From the NCBI GenBank assembly GCA_900759565.1, contig CAAEVV010000041.1, positions 1-6,354 on the forward strand: a stretch of 6,354 nucleotides of DNA, written 5' to 3'. Below the pieces are notes generated by a model. That model was given only the letters and a program-made list of their open reading frames with translations. It was not told where the DNA came from and searched no databases. This DNA is from an uncultured Collinsella sp. (GTDB lineage: Bacteria > Actinomycetota > Coriobacteriia > Coriobacteriales > Coriobacteriaceae). The translations under genes and the position numbers were made by a program. How positions within the stretch are numbered: the first letter of the stretch is position 1; the number at the start of each line of letters is the position of its first letter. Below are positions 1 through 5,423 of the stretch, one piece after another.

Positions 1-1
1 C

Positions 2-42
2 AGCCCCGACCCGCGGTCACGAGCGGGGGCTCCTATCTTTTT
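2..42 (+). terminator. Probable intrinsic terminator of an upstream gene
   Basis: AGCC (2-5) pairs with GGCT (28-31), and CCCGC (10-14) pairs with GCGGG (23-27) around an eight-base loop. The left arm carries a four-base bulge (6-9). A T-rich run, TATCTTTTT, follows at 34-42. This fits a Rho-independent terminator for a gene that ends left of the window and reads on the + strand. The bulge makes it weaker than a textbook case, and the gene it would serve is not visible. Confidence 0.5.
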
Positions 43-98
43 AGTGCCCTCGGATTGGGTCATAGTGTCTGTCGTTGCCAAAACATCGGCGTTGCCGG

Positions 99-168
99 GC
101 CGGCACTTGGGGACGTTCCTTTTCTGCCGGCACCTGGGGACACTCCTTAGCCGTTGGGGGCGTTCTTA
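99..168. repeat. Cluster of three imperfect direct repeats upstream of recQ
   Basis: Two copies of a unit resembling GCCGGCACYTGGGGACRYTCCTT begin at 99 and 126, a 27-base period. A decayed third copy begins at 150 (GCCGTTGGGGGCGTTCTTA) and lacks the GCAC. On the other strand each unit reads as an AAGGA-type stretch followed by GTCCCCA and GCCGGC. No convincing gene covers the stretch. It sits between the upstream terminator and the recQ promoter, where dispersed intergenic repeats often sit. I have a weak recollection of similar units in Collinsella-type genomes but cannot confirm it from one window. Confidence 0.6.
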
Positions 169-216
169 AACGACTGGTCTGGGCGGCGGCCGTGTGCTGC
201 TGTCCGCGTGGCGGCG

Positions 217-222
217 TATAAT
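217..222 (+). promoter_or_regulatory. recQ promoter, -10 box
   Basis: A perfect TATAAT lies 32 bases before the recQ start codon, in an otherwise very GC-rich stretch. No good -35 hexamer sits at the usual spacing; the 16-18 base window holds only poor matches such as TGTGCT or TGCTGC. The predicted transcript would start near 229, giving a leader of about 25 bases. The ribosome site is weak and close to the start: AGGAA at 246-250, three bases from the ATG. Confidence 0.55.
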
Positions 223-253
223 CGGCGGCAGATGACTTGAACGTTAGGAAACC

Positions 254-2233
254 ATGACCGATAGCATGCAGCAGATGGCGCTCGACACGCTCGGCGCCTA
301 TTTTGGCTACACCTCGTTTCGCCCGGGACAGGACCGCATGGTCGATGCGATCCTTGCCGGTCGTGATGCGCTGGGTGTTATGCCCACGGGCGCCGGCAAG
401 TCCATTTGCTACCAAGTGCCCGCGCTCATGCTGCCCGGCATCACCTTTGTGGTGAGTCCGCTGCTGTCGCTTATGGAGGACCAGACCCGTGCGTTGCTCG
501 CGGCGGGTGCGCGACCCAGCTATCTCAACTCCAGCCTTACTCCGGCCCAGCAAAACACTGTGCTCAAGCGAGCGCGCGAGGGCCGCTACCAGCTTATGTA
601 CGTGGCGCCCGAGCGCTTGCTCGAGCCGCGTTTTTTGGCCTTTGCGCAGGAGGCTGCGGGTTCCGCCGGCATTGGCGTGCCGCTCGTGGCCATTGACGAG
701 GCCCACTGCGTAAGCCAATGGGGTCAGGATTTCCGCCCCGCCTACCTGCAGATTCGCGAGTTCATCGATTCCCTGCCGCAGCGCCCCATCGTGGCGGCCT
801 TTACCGCTACGGCGACCGAGCGTGTGCGCGCGGACATTCAGCAGATGCTTGGCCTGCAAAACCCCGCGACGGTAGTGACGGGCTTCGATCGCAAGAACCT
901 CTACTTTGGTTGCGAGGAGATGGGCGACAAGGCCAAGACTGCCTGGGTGCGCGACTACGTGATCGCGCATTCGAGCGAGAGCGGCATCGTGTATTGTTCG
1001 ACCCGCAAGACAGTTGATGCGCTGGCGGGCGAGCTTGCCGAGGCGCTGGGCCCCAGCGGCATTCGCGTTGGCCGCTACCATGCCGGCATGGGCAACGACG
1101 CCCGTCGCCAAAGCCAGCGCGCCTTTATCGACGACGATATCCAGGTGATGGTTGCCACCAACGCCTTTGGCATGGGCATCGACAAGCCCAACGTGCGCTA
1201 CGTGATCCACAACAACGTGCCCGAGAGCATCGAAGCCTACTACCAGGAGGCGGGCCGCGCCGGCCGCGATAGCGACCCGGCCAGCTGCTACTTGCTGTGG
1301 AACGGCAACGATTTTCGCATGCGCCGCTTTCTGATCGACCGCGGCGATGCTGCCGATGAGGCGCTCGACGACGAGCAGCGCGCGTGGGCGCTCCAGAATC
1401 GATATCGTCTGCTCAGCCAGATGGAGGGCTACTGCAATACCACCGGCTGCCTGCGCGAATACATGCTGCGCTACTTTGGCGACGAGGCCGCGGCCGAGCA
1501 TGCCGCGGCCAGTACGGGCGGCACCGCCACGGACGACGTCGAGAGCTGCGGCAACTGCAGCAACTGCCTCACGCAGTTCGAGGTCGAGGACGTCACCGAT
1601 ATGGCCCGCGCCGCCGTGCGCTACGTGGCCACGCGTCCCATGCGCTTTGGCAAGTCGCTCATCGCCGATGTGCTCCACGGCGGCAACACCGAGCGCATTC
1701 GCCAGATGCATCTGGACGAGGACTGCGGCTACGGTGAGCTGTCGAGCGAATCGGTCGGGCGCATCAAGGACATCATCGGCCAGCTGTGCGGCCGCGGTTA
1801 TCTGGCCACCTCGCAGGGGCAGTACCCGGTCGTGGGGCTGGGTCCGCGTGCCGTCGAGGTCGAGGATGAGGCGTTCGCCTTTACCGTTAAGCGTCGTGCG
1901 TCCAAGCGCAAGGCCTCGGCCCGCGCCCGCCGCGCCGTCGATCTGCTGCGCGAGGAGGCCGAGCTGGATCAGCGCCCGCGTGTTGGCGACGATGCCGAGC
2001 TGTTCGAGCGCCTGCGTGCCCTCCGCAAGGAGATCTCGACGGAGCTGGAGATGGCGCCGTACATGGTCTTTTCCGACAAGGCCCTGCGCGGCCTGTGCCG
2101 CCTACGCCCACAGACGCGCGATGAGCTTATCCAGGTCAACGGCATCGGCGAGAAAAAGGCCGACGCCTTTGGCGAGCAGTTTATGGCGGCGATTGAAGAG
2201 TTTGAGTCCGAGCATGCACGGAATGGAGCATAA
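254..2233 (+). CDS. recQ: ATP-dependent DNA helicase RecQ
   Basis: This is a superfamily 2, 3'-to-5' DNA helicase acting in recombinational repair and replication fork processing in the cytoplasm. The 659 residues contain the whole family plan. They are: motif 0 (FGYTSFRPGQ, 17-26); Walker A (PTGAGKS, 44-50); DEAH (148-151) followed by the aromatic-rich loop SQWGQDFRP (154-162); TATAT (184-188); motif IV (244-252); motif V (ATNAFGMGID, 301-310); and motif VI (QEAGRAGRD, 331-339). The zinc ligands are Cys399, Cys432, Cys435 and Cys438, then come an RQC winged helix (about 445-545), a basic linker (546-560) and a C-terminal HRDC domain (about 583-650). It is slightly longer than E. coli RecQ (about 610), partly through about 16 extra residues between the first and second zinc cysteines. 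Gln158 stands where E. coli and human BLM have His. The start is set by motif 0 and the nearby TATAAT. The next gene begins two bases after the stop. Confidence 0.97.
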   Translation: MTDSMQQMALDTLGAYFGYTSFRPGQDRMVDAILAGRDALGVMPTGAGKSICYQVPALMLPGITFVVSPLLSLMEDQTRALLAAGARPSYLNSSLTPAQQNTVLKRAREGRYQLMYVAPERLLEPRFLAFAQEAAGSAGIGVPLVAIDEAHCVSQWGQDFRPAYLQIREFIDSLPQRPIVAAFTATATERVRADIQQMLGLQNPATVVTGFDRKNLYFGCEEMGDKAKTAWVRDYVIAHSSESGIVYCSTRKTVDALAGELAEALGPSGIRVGRYHAGMGNDARRQSQRAFIDDDIQVMVATNAFGMGIDKPNVRYVIHNNVPESIEAYYQEAGRAGRDSDPASCYLLWNGNDFRMRRFLIDRGDAADEALDDEQRAWALQNRYRLLSQMEGYCNTTGCLREYMLRYFGDEAAAEHAAASTGGTATDDVESCGNCSNCLTQFEVEDVTDMARAAVRYVATRPMRFGKSLIADVLHGGNTERIRQMHLDEDCGYGELSSESVGRIKDIIGQLCGRGYLATSQGQYPVVGLGPRAVEVEDEAFAFTVKRRASKRKASARARRAVDLLREEAELDQRPRVGDDAELFERLRALRKEISTELEMAPYMVFSDKALRGLCRLRPQTRDELIQVNGIGEKKADAFGEQFMAAIEEFESEHARNGA

Positions 2234-2235
2234 CG

Positions 2236-2991
2236 ATGGCATCCGATGATAAAACCGAGCGCACTGAGGTGTCCGCTGTGCCGCTGTACCAGCAGGTTAT
2301 GGACGACCTAAAGGGCGAGATCGCGCGTGGCGTGTACGCATCCGGCTCGCGCATTCCTTCCGAGATGGAGCTCGCGAAGTACTACGGCGTGGGACGCATC
2401 ACCGTGCGCCGCGCCATCGAGGAGCTGTCGCGCGCGGGGTATCTCAACCGCCAGCAGGGGAGGGGCACGTTCGTGTGCGCGCCCAAGCTCAAGCGCAAGA
2501 TTGTCCAGAAGGGTGACGTTCAGAGCTTTTCCGAGGGTTGCGCTGCCAACGACATGGTGCCGGGTGCGCGCCTGGTATCGCGCACGGTGGTTGCGGCGAC
2601 GCGCGAGGACGCGGCGTTCTTTGGCGTAGAGCCCGGCTGCGAGCTCATCGTTGTCGAGCGCGTGCGCACGGCAGACGGCGTGCCCGTCATGCTCGAGAAC
2701 AACGCCTTTGTGCTCGCCGACCATCCCTATCTGCAGACGCTTGCCGATAAGGACCTCGCCGATAACTCGATCTTTGCGCTCGTTGCCGAGCATTCAGGCC
2801 GTGCACCGCGCAAGTCCGACCCTTGCACCGTGGAGATCGCGCTCGCCGATGCTCAGGCGGCCCCGCTGTTGGAGGTGCCGGTCGGCGAGCCGCTCTTCTA
2901 TATGGAGGCGTACTTTACCGATGGGGACGGGCGGCCCTTGCTGCTCGGACGCCAAAAGATCGTGGGCTCGCGCTATGTGTTCGACATCTAA
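2236..2991 (+). CDS. GntR/HutC-family transcriptional regulator with UTRA domain
   Basis: This 251-residue DNA-binding regulator has an N-terminal GntR winged helix (about 16-80) and a C-terminal UTRA ligand-binding domain (about 95-245). The helix-turn-helix core reads from IPSEMELAKYYGVGRITVRRAIEEL to the wing at RQQGRGTFV. UTRA domains usually sense sugar phosphates or related metabolites, and members commonly act as repressors released by ligand. The start follows the recQ stop by two bases, with GGAG at 2225-2228 inside the recQ end, so translation is probably coupled to recQ. The next gene downstream is an FrlB-type deglycase, and Bacillus pairs its frl genes with a GntR regulator (FrlR). 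By inference this protein controls that gene through the ATAGRACRAY repeats in the gap. The ligand is unproven; a fructosamine 6-phosphate is the natural guess. Confidence 0.92.
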   Translation: MASDDKTERTEVSAVPLYQQVMDDLKGEIARGVYASGSRIPSEMELAKYYGVGRITVRRAIEELSRAGYLNRQQGRGTFVCAPKLKRKIVQKGDVQSFSEGCAANDMVPGARLVSRTVVAATREDAAFFGVEPGCELIVVERVRTADGVPVMLENNAFVLADHPYLQTLADKDLADNSIFALVAEHSGRAPRKSDPCTVEIALADAQAAPLLEVPVGEPLFYMEAYFTDGDGRPLLLGRQKIVGSRYVFDI

Positions 2992-3000
2992 CGTCTATAG

Positions 3001-3020
3001 ATAGAACAATATAGAACAAA
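3001..3020 (+). promoter_or_regulatory. Upstream operator-like tandem repeat pair (ATAGAACAAT / ATAGAACAAA)
   Basis: Two head-to-tail 10-bp units occupy 3001-3010 and 3011-3020 and differ only in the last base. An 8-bp palindrome, TCTATAGA (2994-3001), abuts the first unit and adds another TATAGA. The pair is centred about 60 bases before the predicted transcription start of the deglycase gene, just upstream of its -35 box. One-helical-turn spacing puts both units on the same DNA face. The likely binder is the adjacent GntR protein; this is inferred from position and repetition only. Confidence 0.6.
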
Positions 3021-3034
3021 TTTGCCGAGATGAC

Positions 3035-3063
3035 TTCACGGGCTTTGTTACACGTGTTATAAA
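3035..3063 (+). promoter_or_regulatory. Promoter of the FrlB-like deglycase gene
   Basis: TTCACG (3035-3040, four of six consensus bases) is separated by 17 bases from TATAAA (3058-3063, five of six). A TG one base before the -10 box (3055-3056) makes it an extended -10. Transcription should start near 3070, leaving a leader of about 66 bases. The spacer contains an 8-bp palindrome, ACACGTGT (3050-3057). Repeat pairs lie directly upstream of the -35 and directly downstream of the -10, as expected for a regulated promoter. Confidence 0.65.
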
Positions 3064-3082
3064 TAGGACAACATAGGACGAC
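3063..3082 (+). promoter_or_regulatory. Downstream operator-like tandem repeat pair (ATAGGACAAC / ATAGGACGAC)
   Basis: Two more 10-bp units at 3063-3072 and 3073-3082 match the upstream pair in eight or nine positions of the degenerate consensus ATAGRACRAY. They begin at the last base of the -10 box and cover the predicted transcription start, so a bound protein would block initiation. Their offset from the upstream pair is 62 bases, close to six helical turns, which would allow a protein to bridge both pairs. Confidence 0.6.
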
Positions 3083-3102
3083 AGCAGGTACGAGCTGCCG
3101 TC
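3077..3102 (+). other. Leader hairpin upstream of the deglycase gene
   Basis: GACGACAGC (3077-3085) pairs with GCTGCCGTC (3094-3102) around an eight-base loop, with a single A-C mismatch at 3081/3098. It overlaps the last operator-like unit and would sit close to the 5' end of the mRNA, well before the ribosome site at 3120-3126. It could stabilise the transcript or be a by-product of the operator. No T-run follows, so it is not a terminator. Confidence 0.35.
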
Positions 3103-3119
3103 GCTCAAAGCCGCCCCAC

Positions 3120-3126
3120 AAGGAGG
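3120..3126 (+). promoter_or_regulatory. Strong ribosome binding site of the deglycase gene
   Basis: AAGGAGG lies nine bases before the ATG at 3136, a near-perfect anti-16S match. It fixes the start codon and is the strongest such site in the window, so the gene is built for high translation once transcribed. Confidence 0.85.
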
Positions 3127-3135
3127 AACATCAGG

Positions 3136-4104
3136 ATGAACGCACATGATCTGGTTCAGGAAATCATCGAGCGCAAGGGCAAGATCGAGAACGTCTTTTG
3201 GATCGCTTGTGGCGGTTCGATGATCGACCTGATGCCGGCCAACGAGCTGCTCAAGCGCGAGGCCACCACGTTTTCCTCGACGGTCTACACGGCACGCGAG
3301 TTTTGCCTGATGGCCCCCAAGAGCCTAGGGCCGAAGTCGCTCGTTATTGCCTGCAGCCACAGCGGCAACACGCAAGAGGTCGTCGACGGCTGCGAGATGG
3401 CGCTGGCGGCCGGTGCCGAGGTCGTTGCCCTCACCGACTGCGAGGGCTCCAAGATCGACAACGGCAAGTGGACCACCTGGGTCTACCCCTGGGGCGAGGG
3501 CGTGCCGCAGGCCGAGGTGCCTCAGGGCATCGGCGCTCTGATCGCCGCCGAGCTGCTCGACCAGCAGGAAGGCTACGAGGCACTCGCCGACATGTACGAG
3601 GGCCTAAAGCAGATGGATGCGCTGCTGCCCGCCGCCCGCGAGAAGGTCAACGCCGAGCTGGGCGCCCGTTTTGCCGAGCTCTGCCAGCAGCACAAGTTCT
3701 TCTACATCCTGGGCTCCGGCCCCAACTTTAGCCAGACCTACGCCATGGCGATTTGCTCGCTTATGGAGATGCAGTGGCAGCACTGCTGCTACATCCACTC
3801 CGGCGAGTATTTCCACGGCCCGTTCGAGGCTACTGAGCCCGGCGTGTTCTACTTTGTGCAGCTTGGCGCGGGCGAGTGCCGCCCCATGGAGGAGCGCGCT
3901 CTTGCGTTCCTCAACACGCACACCGATACGGTCATGGTGCTCGACGCGCTCGAGTACGGCGTGGGCGAGGTGCCTGCCAACGTGCGTTCGTTCCTGGAGC
4001 CGATCTTCTTCTACAACATGAGCTGCGAGCTGCGCGCCGCGCGCGGCAAGGTCTTCGACCACAGCCCCGAGGTTCGTCGCTACATGGGCATCGAGCAGTA
4101 CTAG
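3136..4104 (+). CDS. frlB: SIS-domain fructosamine 6-phosphate deglycase, FrlB family
   Basis: By family, this cytoplasmic enzyme splits a phosphorylated Amadori product (such as fructoselysine 6-phosphate) into glucose 6-phosphate and the free amino compound. The 322 residues hold two SIS domains. The first has IACGGS (23-28) and the phosphosugar loop SHSGNT (74-79). The second has LGSGPN (192-197), MEMQWQH (210-216) and HSGEYFHGPFE (221-231). Glu211 and His227 have the 16-residue spacing of the catalytic Glu and His reported for Salmonella FraB. The C-terminal RRYMGIEQY resembles FrlB tails. From memory it fits Bacillus FrlB (about 328 residues) better than E. coli FrlB. The gene stands alone after the GntR gene, with no kinase or transporter in view. 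Substrate identity (fructoselysine, glucoselysine, fructose-asparagine or another amine) cannot be read from sequence. Confidence 0.85.
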   Translation: MNAHDLVQEIIERKGKIENVFWIACGGSMIDLMPANELLKREATTFSSTVYTAREFCLMAPKSLGPKSLVIACSHSGNTQEVVDGCEMALAAGAEVVALTDCEGSKIDNGKWTTWVYPWGEGVPQAEVPQGIGALIAAELLDQQEGYEALADMYEGLKQMDALLPAAREKVNAELGARFAELCQQHKFFYILGSGPNFSQTYAMAICSLMEMQWQHCCYIHSGEYFHGPFEATEPGVFYFVQLGAGECRPMEERALAFLNTHTDTVMVLDALEYGVGEVPANVRSFLEPIFFYNMSCELRAARGKVFDHSPEVRRYMGIEQY

Positions 4105-4152
4105 GTAACGGGGAAGCATTCACCTTCGATTCGCAAGCGTGTCGTGTGAGTC

Positions 4153-4194
4153 AAAAAAGCGGGCCGCGCCGGGGATTTCCGGCGCGGCCCGCTT
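4153..4194 (-). terminator. Strong intrinsic terminator between convergent genes
   Basis: A perfect 16-bp stem (4157-4172 with 4179-4194) has a six-base loop. Read on the - strand it is followed by TTTTTT (complement of 4153-4158, two bases of which are in the stem), making a classical terminator about 40 bases after the dehydrogenase stop. On the + strand only TT follows the GC-rich stem, so termination of the deglycase transcript would be weaker, though the hairpin may serve both. Confidence 0.9.
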
Positions 4195-4234
4195 GGTATC
4201 GCGCATAGATTGGTAAGGTTGCGGAGCCAGCGGC

Positions 4235-5212
4235 TTACTTGGCGTCGTAGGCCTCGGCATCCCACCAGTCGAGTTGGGCGATGTTGTCGCGGATGTGCTG
4301 GCAGCTCTTGTGGAAGCCTTCGATCTCGTGCTCGGAAAGGTCGAGTGTGTAGACCTCCTCGACGCCCTCGGCACCGATCACGCACGGCAGGGAGGTGAAG
4401 ATGCCCTCCTCGCCATACTGGCCGGTCATGAGCGTGGAGGCGGAAAGCACGGCGTGCTCGTTGTGCAGAACTGCGGCGCAGACGCGCGCGGCGGAGTTGG
4501 CGACGGCGTACTCGGTGCACTGCTTGCCCTGGTAGGTTACGTAGCCGCCCTTGCGTGCAAGCTCCTCGACCTCCATGTGGTCGAAGGCGTACTTGTCGGG
4601 GTTCTCGGCCTGAAGCTCGTTGAGGTTTTTGCCGGCGATGGTTGCGGCCTTAAAGGCGGCAAGCTGGCTAAAGCCGTGCTCGCCGATCATGTAGGCGTCG
4701 ATGGACTTAGGGCTCACGCCGACCTTCTTGGAGATCTCGGTGCGCAGGCGGGCGGAGTCCAGGCCGCAGCCCGAGCCGATGATCTTCTTGGGATCGTAGC
4801 CGGTCAGATGCCACAGCTCGGTGCACACGACGTCGCAGGGGTTGGAGATGCTCACGAAGATGCCGTCAAAGCCGGCGTCGACGATGCACTTGGCAAAGGT
4901 GCGGGCGGCGTCGGTGGTAAAGAACAGCTCGCCGTCGCGGTTGCCGGCGGCCAGCGCGACCTTGCCGGCGGCGTTGACGATGACGTCGCAGCAGGCAAGC
5001 TCCTCGTAGTGGTCGTAGCAGTTGACGATCTTGGTGTTGTACGGGACAAACGAAAGGGAGTCGCGCAGGTCCTGGACCTCGGACGTCACCTTGGCCTCGT
5101 TGATATCGCACAGGTACAGCTCATCGGCAATGCCCTGCATGAGCAGGCTGTTGGCGACATGTGCTCCTACGTGGCCCTGGCCGACCACACCGATCTTACG
5201 CGTCTGGTACAT
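4235..5212 (-). CDS. NAD-dependent L-2-hydroxyacid dehydrogenase (LDH / L-HicDH family)
   Basis: This cytoplasmic oxidoreductase of the lactate/malate dehydrogenase superfamily should reduce a 2-oxoacid with NADH. The 325 residues show the Rossmann motif GQGHVG (11-16), Asp36 for NAD ribose binding, SNP (123-125), and the catalytic set Asp152, Arg155 and His179 (in GEHG, 177-180). The mobile loop starts at Gly83 and places Arg92 where LDH has its substrate-polarising Arg. It reads GKVALAAGNR, with neither the Gln of lactate enzymes nor the Arg of malate enzymes. The C-terminal half (EELARKGGYV, then SAARV) resembles L-2-hydroxyisocaproate dehydrogenase. GAAAGGA (complement of 5220-5226) sits seven bases before the chosen ATG, and the GxGxxG motif follows directly. 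A reading frame extending to 5656 is antisense to metA and is not part of the gene. It could still be a fermentative lactate dehydrogenase. Confidence 0.88.
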   Translation of the reverse strand: MYQTRKIGVVGQGHVGAHVANSLLMQGIADELYLCDINEAKVTSEVQDLRDSLSFVPYNTKIVNCYDHYEELACCDVIVNAAGKVALAAGNRDGELFFTTDAARTFAKCIVDAGFDGIFVSISNPCDVVCTELWHLTGYDPKKIIGSGCGLDSARLRTEISKKVGVSPKSIDAYMIGEHGFSQLAAFKAATIAGKNLNELQAENPDKYAFDHMEVEELARKGGYVTYQGKQCTEYAVANSAARVCAAVLHNEHAVLSASTLMTGQYGEEGIFTSLPCVIGAEGVEEVYTLDLSEHEIEGFHKSCQHIRDNIAQLDWWDAEAYDAK

Positions 5213-5249
5213 ATATGTATCCTTTCGGCCGAGTTTTTCGCGTCGAACC

Positions 5250-5278
5250 ATTGTAGCGTCCAGCTGCCACTTTGCTAG
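5250..5278 (-). promoter_or_regulatory. Promoter of the 2-hydroxyacid dehydrogenase gene
   Basis: On the - strand TACAAT (complement of 5250-5255) is a five-of-six -10 box. Seventeen bases upstream, CTAGCA (complement of 5273-5278) is a poor -35 with three matching bases. The transcript would start near 5243 and have a leader of about 30 bases. An activator may compensate for the weak -35. The promoter faces away from metA in the shared 211-base gap. Confidence 0.5.
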
Positions 5279-5346
5279 ACTAAAGCGCCGTAGATTTTTG
5301 GGACATGCCTTAATCTCTACTTTTGGAGTGATTTGGGCCGCTGACG

Positions 5347-5363
5347 GCATCGCTGGGCGATGC
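5347..5363 (+). other. Small perfect hairpin in the metA upstream region
   Basis: GCATCGC (5347-5353) and GCGATGC (5357-5363) form a seven-pair stem with a three-base loop, 60 bases before the metA start. There is no T-run, so it is not a terminator. I cannot fit it into a SAM riboswitch or T-box. It may be an inverted-repeat protein site, a leader hairpin or chance in GC-rich DNA. The rest of the 5279-5412 stretch shows no confident metA promoter; TACCAT at 5390-5395 is the best -10 candidate and it is weak. Confidence 0.35.
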
Positions 5364-5412
5364 ACTCGCGCGGATGGGGCCGGTCGTTGTACCATAGCTG
5401 CAACTGACTCGT

Positions 5413-5418
5413 AAGGAG
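5413..5418 (+). promoter_or_regulatory. metA ribosome binding site
   Basis: AAGGAG lies five bases before the ATG at 5424 and supports this start. The protein's opening MPIRIPDALPA matches the usual N-terminus of the MetA family. Confidence 0.8.
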
Positions 5419-5423
5419 CATCC

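Noticed and set aside
41..1711. Long antisense open frame (556 codons) opposite recQ
   Set aside because: It mirrors the codon bias of recQ, has no recognisable domain, and ends in the repeat region. High-GC genes routinely leave such open antisense frames.
1347..2249. + strand open frame (300 codons) inside recQ in another phase
   Set aside because: Arg/Ala/Ser/Pro-rich translation without domain, fully inside the RQC and HRDC coding region of recQ.
3001..3082. Repeats considered as a CRISPR array or origin iterons
   Set aside because: Units are only 10 bp, spacing between pairs is unlike CRISPR, there are only four, and they flank a promoter with no cas or replication gene near.
2236..4104. 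Complete frl-type operon
   Set aside because: No kinase or transporter gene exists in the window, and a terminator follows the deglycase. Only the regulator and deglycase can be claimed.
4274..5278. + strand open frame (334 codons) opposite the dehydrogenase
   Set aside because: Gly/Ala/Val/Leu-rich composition typical of a shadow frame, while the opposite strand encodes an unmistakable dehydrogenase.
5279..5423. SAM riboswitch or T-box upstream of metA
   Set aside because: I could not find the conserved helices, the T-box sequence or a terminator with a T-run. Only a short isolated hairpin is present.
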